A DNA stretch of 64,000 nt from a virus. Below the pieces are notes generated by a model that ran no database searches, was not told the DNA's origin, and was given only the letters and a program-made list of their open reading frames with translations. Shown here piece by piece: positions 58,567 to 64,000 of this stretch. The translations under genes were made by a program, and so were the position numbers. The stretch lies in IMG/VR virus record IMGVR_UViG_3300005976_000005, positions 85,282-149,281 of that record; one strand, written 5' to 3'. How positions within the stretch are numbered: position 1 is the first letter of the stretch; each line of letters begins with the position of its first letter.

Positions 58567-60891
58567 TTATTTATCTTTAAATAAATCTCCTATTTTCAAT
58601 TTTTTTATCAAATTTGTCTCTCTATCTCTAATATTTATAATAGTTTCTGATTTTACACAAGAAAATTCTTGGGCAAATCTAATAGGTCCAATATCAGCAA
58701 TCATCTCTTCCTTCCACTCTTCATCTCTACCAGGAACTTCCCACCAACCAACACGAATAGGAAAGAAGTTGTTTGACTTTTCCTTTCTTACTGCCTTTGA
58801 CCAGAACTCATAAAAGTGGTTCAAACCTTTGGGAGTTTGATGTCCGACATATCCGTTGTATAAAACTGAATGACACCATTTATCATCTTCAATATGATTC
58901 AATGAAAAATCAAAAACTTCATTCTCAGATTCTTCAATAGAATTTATTTTAAACCATTTTAAATCACTTCTAACATTATTTTCAATAAAAATTTTCAATT
59001 TATCATTTTCAGAATCAAGTATTTCTTTTTTTCTTTTCAATAAATATTTTCTCGAAAAAACCTTTTTACCAACTCCATTATTAAACAAATTCATTTTACG
59101 AACTTCATTAGAATAATTTTCTTTAATAATTTCTCTCGAAAATGGAATTATATCATGACTATTTCTAGTTCCTTTAAAATCAAGAAATTTTAAATTATTT
59201 TGTTTTCTTTCAAAATTAAATCCAACTAAATTATAAAATTTTAATGAATTTTCTTTATCCATCAATAATCTATAATTTTTAGTTATTTTTTTAACTTTTT
59301 TAGTTGGTTTTGTATCAATTTCTAAATAATCAGTAATAATTCCTAAATTTAATAATAACATTTTAATTTGTAATATCATTTTTTTTGAATTCATAGAAAT
59401 TCCAACAATACCATTATCTTTTCTTGAGTAACCATCTCCATCAAAAATTCCAGATAACATTGCTAAAATGTTTTTCTTACTCATCGAAAGAAGTTTATTT
59501 GGAATATATTTTTCTTCAGCCTTTAATTTTAAATTAAACCCAATATGCTCTAAAAATAAAACTAAGTCCTTACACATAATATTATAATGAAACTTACCAT
59601 CAAAATAATAACTTAAACCCAAATCATCTAAATATTTCTTTACATTATCTCCACATGTAATAGTTACAGAACCCCCAACAAATATATCATTCTCATTATA
59701 TTTTTTATAGACATTACCTTTCGCCAAAAATAAACCCAAAAAATAAGCCAATTTCTCATTTATTTTTTTACATTCGAAAATATTTTTAAATCTATTTGAT
59801 TTTTCTGAATTAAAACCCACAAAATCATCATTACCCCAAACATTCATACCATATTTAATAGAAATAAAATCTCCAACATCTAAATCAGATGATTTATACC
59901 AACCATATTTTCCATTTTTACATGCCCACAATTTATGATTTTTAGAGCATTCTAATTTTCCAAAAGTTGTTTTTAAAATATTAGTCTTAACACGTCCACT
60001 ATTATACATAGTAATACCTTTTCTAAGACCACCCATACCAACAACTTTATACTCTGGAACATCATATGATTCTTCTCTATTTTCATCAATAAAGTTTTCA
60101 ACAGTTCTAATACCTTTATCAGTAAACACAAAAGTATCTTTAGTAACGCAAGAAATCATTATTATCTTACAAGTTTTACCACTTGATATAACAGGATAAG
60201 TTGATGTGATGAATTCTTCTGCTACGTGTGCTGGTACCTTTGCGAACTCATCAAGGAAAAGAAGGTTGACCATCAATGATGTAAGAGCTTCAGCAGATGT
60301 TGCTGATGCTATTATTCTTGAACCATTTTCAAAAACAACAGACTTCTTATTCCATCCATCATCTGTCAATCCCTGTTGTAACCAAAGAGGTAGCATTCCA
60401 ATAGCCATTTTAATTCTCTTCAAGATATCAATTGCGGCATCTTGTTTATGAGCAACAATAGCTACCGTTTTGTCTTTATTAAACAATGCGTACCAAAGAA
60501 GGAATATTGTTGAAATAGTCGTATTATGTGAAAGTATTCCGTTTGTAAATAATGTATGATTCTTTGAATTAACTGTCAAATCAAACATTTCTTCTGGTTC
60601 AACTCTTAACTTTTCAACAGATATAATTTTTTGTAAACCAGACTTCGTAATAACTTTATCATCTTTAGTTAAATCTTTTACAAATTTTTCTTTCATCCCT
60701 TCAACCATTACAATATGATCGTCTGCACATTTAAGACTATATGATAATGTCTTTAGCTCCCAAACATCATATTTAACAGTTTTATGTAAATGAGTTATAT
60801 CTTTCCAACCATCTTCAGTTTCAATTTCCCATTCATCTAATTCAAAAGATTCATTAAATTTTTCATCTGTAGGTTCTATCTGTTTAATCAT
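58567..60891 (-). CDS. 17: Large terminase gp17, fragment 2 (intein-1 C-half, ATPase, intein 2, intein-3 N-half)
   Basis: Residues 1-123 are the C-half of split intein 1 (ends SHN|T). Residues 124-247 are ATPase: TTISTIFLLWYALF continues the Walker A, LMVNLLFLDEFAKVPAHVAE is Walker B, KTCKIIMIS the coupling strand. Residues 248-685 are intein 2. Residues 686-744 are terminase TPKGLNHFYEFW (T4 TTPNGLNHFYDIW) to IRFAQEFS. Residues 745-774 are the N-half of split intein 3. GGAG before ATG 60891. It thus needs trans-splicing at both ends. Confidence 0.93.
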   Translation of the reverse strand: MIKQIEPTDEKFNESFELDEWEIETEDGWKDITHLHKTVKYDVWELKTLSYSLKCADDHIVMVEGMKEKFVKDLTKDDKVITKSGLQKIISVEKLRVEPEEMFDLTVNSKNHTLFTNGILSHNTTISTIFLLWYALFNKDKTVAIVAHKQDAAIDILKRIKMAIGMLPLWLQQGLTDDGWNKKSVVFENGSRIIASATSAEALTSLMVNLLFLDEFAKVPAHVAEEFITSTYPVISSGKTCKIIMISCVTKDTFVFTDKGIRTVENFIDENREESYDVPEYKVVGMGGLRKGITMYNSGRVKTNILKTTFGKLECSKNHKLWACKNGKYGWYKSSDLDVGDFISIKYGMNVWGNDDFVGFNSEKSNRFKNIFECKKINEKLAYFLGLFLAKGNVYKKYNENDIFVGGSVTITCGDNVKKYLDDLGLSYYFDGKFHYNIMCKDLVLFLEHIGFNLKLKAEEKYIPNKLLSMSKKNILAMLSGIFDGDGYSRKDNGIVGISMNSKKMILQIKMLLLNLGIITDYLEIDTKPTKKVKKITKNYRLLMDKENSLKFYNLVGFNFERKQNNLKFLDFKGTRNSHDIIPFSREIIKENYSNEVRKMNLFNNGVGKKVFSRKYLLKRKKEILDSENDKLKIFIENNVRSDLKWFKINSIEESENEVFDFSLNHIEDDKWCHSVLYNGYVGHQTPKGLNHFYEFWSKAVRKEKSNNFFPIRVGWWEVPGRDEEWKEEMIADIGPIRFAQEFSCVKSETIINIRDRETNLIKKLKIGDLFKDK
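58570..58659 (-). other. Split intein 3, N-terminal half (30 aa)
   Basis: CVKSETIINIRDRETNLIKK then LKIGDLFKDK-stop, following AQEFS. This is intein block A only. The break falls about 30 residues in, as in the atypically split AceL-TerL-type inteins and unlike DnaE-type splits near residue 100. Confidence 0.88.
58837..60150 (-). other. Intein 2 (438 aa, contiguous, LAGLIDADG) in gp17 coupling motif
   Basis: Cys1 follows IIMIS; CVTKDTFVFTDKGIRTVENF is block A and KLECSKNHKLWACKNG block B. FLGLFLAKGNVY and LSGIFDGDGYS are the two LAGLIDADG motifs; the first has Lys in place of the catalytic acid. The end is VLYNGYVGHQ|TPKG: terminal Gln instead of Asn, and Thr+1, both seen in some inteins. 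Confidence 0.9.
60523..60891 (-). other. Split intein 1, C-terminal half (123 aa)
   Basis: It starts MIKQIEPTDEKFNESFELDE. Block B is LKCADDHIVMV. The end FDLTVNSKNHTLFTNGILSH-N|T is canonical block F/G with His-Asn and Thr+1. Its partner is the 33-residue N-half at 61147-61245. Confidence 0.9.
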
Positions 60892-60911
60892 TTAAAAACT
60901 CCAAACAGTCT

Positions 60912-61128
60912 TTTATTACTTTTTCAGGATTGTCTTTATAATCTTTTTTTCTTCAAATTTCTTTATCCATTTATCTTGTCTCTCTTGCCATCTTTTTAAA
61001 CCTTCTTCTTTACCATACTTTTTAATACAAATTTCTTTGCTAAATGTAGTCTGTCTTTCTTTAACTTTTTACGTAGATTCCTCTTCAGTAAATCCTTTCT
61101 TAATCCAATATTCAACCCAAAATGACAA
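60912..61128 (-). pseudogene. Homing endonuclease remnant between the halves of intein 1
   Basis: The frame reads WVEYWIKKGFTEEEST-stop-KVKERQTTFSKEI then YGKEEGLKRWQERQDKWIKK. After an A-run it continues one frame over as KDYKDNPEKVIKDCLEFL. Such Lys/Glu-rich WIKKGFxEEEA...KYGEEEGxxRWxxRQ segments are typical of N-terminal parts of phage endonucleases. It has one stop, one frameshift and no nuclease core. Confidence 0.6.
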
Positions 61129-61143
61129 AAAAATATAAAAAAA

Positions 61144-61500
61144 CTAAGATTTTTTTATCTTATCATAAAATTCACCAACAGATATTTCTTTAATTTCTCC
61201 AGTTTTTTTATTCCTAACCTTTATGTGATTGTTTTCACAAAAACATTTGCCACTTTGTCTGGCTATCTTAACGACACAATGCTTCTTACCACCCGGATTC
61301 TCTACGTAAGCTTTCAGAACCTTTTTCTGCCAGTCGTAAAGTGTTATCTTCTCTTTACCTCTATCAGGGTGAATTATGTAGAAATATTTCTCAGAAAAAT
61401 ATATGATATCTTGACTACATCTAATTAGTTCGTTTATCATATCTTGCGTGTAGTCTACCTTCTCTCCTGATCTTCTTAAGTTGGCATTACCTTGAAACAT
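61144..61500 (-). CDS. 17: Large terminase gp17, fragment 1 (N-terminus to Walker A + intein-1 N-half)
   Basis: ATG 61500 with AAGGATGATTGATT upstream. MFQGNANLRRSGEKVDYTQD, INELIRCSQDIIYFSEKYFY, LYDWQKKVLKAYVENPGGKK (the adenine-binding Q motif region) and CVVKIARQSGK, the first part of a Walker A as in T4 (RQLGKTT). The chain then enters the intein with CFCENNHIKVRNKKTGEIKE and stops 33 residues later. No ATPase is possible until this is joined to fragment 2. Confidence 0.93.
   Translation of the reverse strand: MFQGNANLRRSGEKVDYTQDMINELIRCSQDIIYFSEKYFYIIHPDRGKEKITLYDWQKKVLKAYVENPGGKKHCVVKIARQSGKCFCENNHIKVRNKKTGEIKEISVGEFYDKIKKS
61147..61245 (-). other. Split intein 1, N-terminal half (33 aa)
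   Basis: It begins at Cys directly after RQSGK and reads CFCENNHIKVRNKKTGEIKE then ISVGEFYDKIKKS-stop. Block A only, so an atypical early split, matching the 123-residue C-half at 60523-60891. Confidence 0.9.
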
Positions 61501-61502
61501 AA

Positions 61503-62018
61503 TCAATCATCCTTTCTATTTGGAATGTTTTCATTTTCTACTTCAAAATCTGCTTCTATAGCATTCATCTCACTTCTTTCACTTGCCTTGTTTATCATAT
61601 CAAGCAACTGCTCAGAACTCAGTGATATCTTGTTGTTCCCAATATCCTCAATATCTACTTGTCCTGTTTTAACATGAGCCTCAAATATGCTCTTGTTAAG
61701 TTCAAGAAGTGAGTTGTATAGTTTTCCGATTGACTCTATTAGTTTAGAGTAAACTTCTATCTTCCTATTGTCACATCCAATCTTTATATCCTGCTCGACC
61801 TTATATTGAACCGTCCTAGTTGACATAATCAACGTTCTCAATTCACTTCTTATAAAATCCTCGTCCTGGAAAACAGCAGGGTTCTTAGCTTGAGCTTTGA
61901 CAATCTCCTTTCTATTCTCTATTGTTTGAATATCATTCTTGACTAACTCAACCTCTTTGTCAAATTTTTCTTCTTCTTTTATGTCGAACGCGCTTGTTAA
62001 TCCTTCAAATCCTTCCAT
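61503..62018 (-). CDS. 16: Small terminase subunit gp16-like
   Basis: About 171 aa (T4 gp16 is 164), directly before gp17. The core is helical/coiled coil: TVQYKVEQDIKIGCDNRKIE then VYSKLIESIGKLYNSLLELN, with an acidic C-terminus (EADFEVENENIPNRKDD). In T4 gp16 forms a ring that recognises DNA and regulates gp17. ATG 62018 is chosen for its spacing to AAGGAG. Confidence 0.85.
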   Translation of the reverse strand: MEGFEGLTSAFDIKEEEKFDKEVELVKNDIQTIENRKEIVKAQAKNPAVFQDEDFIRSELRTLIMSTRTVQYKVEQDIKIGCDNRKIEVYSKLIESIGKLYNSLLELNKSIFEAHVKTGQVDIEDIGNNKISLSSEQLLDMINKASERSEMNAIEADFEVENENIPNRKDD

Positions 62019-62030
62019 AATAAACACTCC

Positions 62031-62969
62031 TTACGTTATTGTGTCTGCGCTTGTAAACCATCTAAAGCCCTTCTCATCATCCAAGTAATCTCCACTGAAT
62101 GTGTACTGAGCACTTGTTGGAAGTGCGCTTGTCGTGAGACTATCGGCAGAAGTAAACAAAAATCCTGAAGTACTAAATGTATCAGCAGAAACAACAATTC
62201 CATCAAAGTCTGAGCTACTTACTGATGTTGCTGAAACAGCAGGACTAGATGAATCAACAACAAAGTACTTACTATCAATGATCTTGATAATATTGCTATA
62301 TTCGAATGGTCTGTACATCCAAGCTTCTACTGTCAAATCTAGTGTTCCATTAACATATCTTCTATCATCATCTGATATCTCTGGTGATATAAACTCTGGA
62401 ACCACTCCTGGCATTGTAACTCTCAAGTCTCTTTCAACATTAAGAAACGAAAATTCCTTGACTCTTAGAAACAAAGCAGGGTTGAAATATGGTAAAACAT
62501 TTTCCATTATTTGAGAAAAGTAATCCATAGAGTCTGTCATTATATGCATCGTATAACTTATATCATATGGTGCTGGTTGGTAGTCTCTAAGAATTTCATC
62601 AACATTTACTCCACTGGTAGCAATTATCTCCTGAAACCATTCTCTCCATTCATTCACACCATATGCTCTTTCAGCGTTATAAGCGATACCATTCATAACT
62701 AGTGCGATTCTTGGTGTAGAAATCCAATATCTCTGACCGTGTGATTCAACTTGAGCATATCCATTCTCATCGGTCGCGCTTGCTATATATTCATGATCTT
62801 CTATTCTATTTTGGTGTTCTTTCTCCACGGGACCAAATGAAATAGGAACATTGTACTCCTTTACGAATTCACCTGTTGATGTGTACTTGTGAACCTTTAG
62901 ATCATTAAATAAGTCCATCAAAGCAACAGTTACATTTTTAATGGTTCGTGGATAATAATAAAAAATCAT
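62031..62969 (-). CDS. 15: Tail terminator / sheath stabiliser gp15-like
   Basis: 312 aa. FYYYPRTIKNVTVALMDLFN (T4 gp15 starts FGYFYNSSFRRYATLMGDLF), YNVPISFGPVEKEHQNR, YQPAPYDISYTMHIMTDSMD then FSQIMENVLPYFNPALFLRV, and LDLTVEAWMYRP all align with T4 gp15. The C-terminal ~80 residues are an added Ser/Thr-rich tail. gp15 caps the tail and joins it to the neck. The gene order 15-16-17-18-19 is that of T4. Confidence 0.9.
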   Translation of the reverse strand: MIFYYYPRTIKNVTVALMDLFNDLKVHKYTSTGEFVKEYNVPISFGPVEKEHQNRIEDHEYIASATDENGYAQVESHGQRYWISTPRIALVMNGIAYNAERAYGVNEWREWFQEIIATSGVNVDEILRDYQPAPYDISYTMHIMTDSMDYFSQIMENVLPYFNPALFLRVKEFSFLNVERDLRVTMPGVVPEFISPEISDDDRRYVNGTLDLTVEAWMYRPFEYSNIIKIIDSKYFVVDSSSPAVSATSVSSSDFDGIVVSADTFSTSGFLFTSADSLTTSALPTSAQYTFSGDYLDDEKGFRWFTSADTIT

Positions 62970-62978
62970 AAAAATACC

Positions 62979-63200
62979 TTAGTATTGCTGTTTATCTTCT
63001 ACTCCAAGAGCATTGATTATCTTTTGAAGATTATCTCCAATATATTCCCAACCGTACATTTTACCAAGCTCCATTCCAAGATCGTCGTCAAAGTAGTCTA
63101 TTCCTCTCTTCTTCATAATTCTTCTAGCCGTCTCAATAACATCATCAAGACCTTCAACTTCTTCTTCAGCATATCTGTCTAGTTCTTCTAAAAAGTTCAT
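62979..63200 (-). CDS. Small acidic protein (73 aa)
   Basis: ATG 63200 follows AAGGAGACTCAA; a longer frame to 63260 lies in the previous gene. MNFLEELDRYAEEEVEGLDD, ETARRIMKKRGIDYFDDDLG, MYGWEYIGDNLQKI. Helical, acidic, unknown. It is between a targeting-peptide protein and gp15. Confidence 0.7.
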   Translation of the reverse strand: MNFLEELDRYAEEEVEGLDDVIETARRIMKKRGIDYFDDDLGMELGKMYGWEYIGDNLQKIINALGVEDKQQY

Positions 63201-63210
63201 TTGAGTCTCC

Positions 63211-63588
63211 TTATTTCTGTATTTTCTCAAGTTTGGAATAATAATCTGACATTTTAGCAAGATTATCTAATGCTATTTTTCTAGCTATCGCTTCAGAGTC
63301 CGTATGTTTCATCTCAACCTTTATTCCCTTCTTCAGTTCTTCCTCGTCAATTTCTTCCGGTGGATTTCTTTTATACTCACCAGCATTAAAGAAATCTGAC
63401 AAAAGTTCATATATCTTTTCTTCAAGCTCATGCTCGTCTATTCCAAGCTGTTCTGCTAATTCATGAACTTCTTTATCTGTTGGTTTCTCACTAGAAGAAA
63501 AGAAATCTATAATAGCACCCATCACCATATCTTCCTTTTCCAGTGCTACATTTCTTTCTTGCTCTGCCAAAAACTTTTTGAATGACAT
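63211..63588 (-). CDS. Hypothetical protein with capsid-targeting-like N-terminus (125 aa)
   Basis: MSFKKFLAE|QERNVALEKED begins at ATG 63588 behind GAGGATAAA. The first nine residues end in LxE and fit the pattern of the other candidate head-internal proteins. The body is helical: MGAIIDFFSSSEKPTDKEVH, ELAEQLGIDEHELEEKIYEL (helix-turn-helix-like) and EELKKGIKVEMKHTDSEAIA. Confidence 0.7.
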   Translation of the reverse strand: MSFKKFLAEQERNVALEKEDMVMGAIIDFFSSSEKPTDKEVHELAEQLGIDEHELEEKIYELLSDFFNAGEYKRNPPEEIDEEELKKGIKVEMKHTDSEAIARKIALDNLAKMSDYYSKLEKIQK

Positions 63589-63595
63589 TTTATCC

Positions 63596-64000
63596 TCACA
63601 TATTAAAAATAAATTTTAATTGTCCTGAATTATACAATCTATAAATATTTCTTTCTAACATAATCTGATGTTCTGACTTATCACAATCAAATCCTTGCTT
63701 AATCAAAACGTCCTTTCTATAATTGAATCTATTTTCTCTAATTCCTTTATTCACATAATAGTAATTTGGTTGTGTGATACAATGTAATTTAAAACCTAAA
63801 TTATCATATAAAGTTTTACCATTATTCATTGTCCAACTTCTATCAGCATAACTAATAATCTGTTCTGTATTATATTCATTTATAAAATACTTAAACAACT
63901 TATTAGCACCACCAACAACAGAAGTATTTATCTTGTTACAAAACCTTAACAATTCATATAAACCTTCTTTTGATTGTTGTCCTAAACATTTTCTTAATTT
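63596..64000 (-). CDS. Homing endonuclease, C-terminal part (runs off right edge)
   Basis: From the right edge it reads KLRKCLGQQSKEGLYELLRF, then VVGGANKLFKYFINEYNTEQ, ISYADRSWTMNNGKTLYDNL and NIYRLYNSGQLKFIFNM-stop. Stretches are identical at DNA level to the gene at 55348-56841 (for example around 63745-63840 versus 55530-55625), so this is a recent copy. It lies upstream of the gp15-16-17 block. The nuclease core lies outside the window. Confidence 0.9.
   Translation of the reverse strand, partial: KLRKCLGQQSKEGLYELLRFCNKINTSVVGGANKLFKYFINEYNTEQIISYADRSWTMNNGKTLYDNLGFKLHCITQPNYYYVNKGIRENRFNYRKDVLIKQGFDCDKSEHQIMLERNIYRLYNSGQLKFIFNM

Noticed and set aside
53199-61500. Group I introns as the cause of the broken terminase gene
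   Set aside because: The interruptions are in frame, begin with Cys and end with Asn/Gln before Cys/Thr, and contain intein blocks. No intron core elements were recognised.
1-64000. CRISPR array
   Set aside because: Repeats found are large direct repeats (81, 91 and 120 bp) or protein-level modules. No short regularly spaced repeats with unique spacers were seen.
1-64000. tRNA genes
   Set aside because: Apart from the tRNA-like ends of the tmRNA I saw no cloverleaf with a GGTTCGA-type T-loop and CCA-side stem.

Overview
The window is the late (structural) region of an AT-rich, contractile-tailed bacteriophage related to T4. Every gene I accept reads on the minus strand. Going right to left, the order is T4-like: neck/tail terminator gp15, small terminase gp16, large terminase gp17, sheath gp18, tube gp19, a second tube-like protein, gp26, a gp51-position gene, tape measure, a probable tube cap, gp53, gp27, gp5, gp25 and gp6, then a set of tail-fibre/adhesin genes. 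AT-rich composition, perfect TTGACA-N17-TATAAT promoters and tandem TATAAATA boxes point to a T4-type phage of a bacterium with ordinary sigma-70 promoters. The host cannot be named from this window.

The standout is 53.2-61.5 kb. The large terminase gene is broken into three ORFs and carries four inteins. Two are contiguous inteins with LAGLIDADG domains. Two are split inteins of the atypical kind, with very short N-halves of 33 and 30 residues and C-halves of 123 and 116 residues. The spaces between the split halves hold free-standing homing endonuclease genes or the wreck of one. All four insertions sit in conserved or catalytic segments of the terminase. Removing the inteins leaves a gp17-like protein of about 528 residues. 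Further members of the same homing endonuclease family interrupt the sheath-tube interval (49.3-50.9 kb) and the right edge (63.6-64 kb). A related gene sits at the 5' end of a ligase-like gene (16.1-17.2 kb).

From 13.4 to 22 kb lies a block of small enzymes and very acidic proteins. Several begin with a short peptide resembling the T4 capsid-targeting sequence (MKTYQEFIAE, cleaved after (L/I)xE by the head protease). They include a ligase-type nucleotidyltransferase, a nucleotidyltransferase fusion protein, an AT-hook acidic repeat protein and several small proteins. I read these as candidate internal head proteins packaged with, and perhaps injected with, the DNA. The translational repressor RegA lies at the end of this block.

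From 22 to 35.7 kb are adhesins with PKD and probable beta-helix regions that share a repeated GLWGxxRDGVGAFYF module. Scattered through this part are remnants of two IS200/IS605-type tnpB genes and one GIY-YIG endonuclease. From 2.2 to 13.2 kb a sigma-70-type promoter drives a dense operon of glycosyltransferases (GT2, GT4-like, GT10, GT11, GT61 and others) with a radical SAM enzyme and a Gfo/Idh/MocA oxidoreductase. This looks like a glycan assembly cassette and shows fresh scars: truncated genes, remnants and a 91-bp exact repeat that carries a promoter. At the left edge is a complete phage-encoded tmRNA with the tag AEDYAYAQAA.
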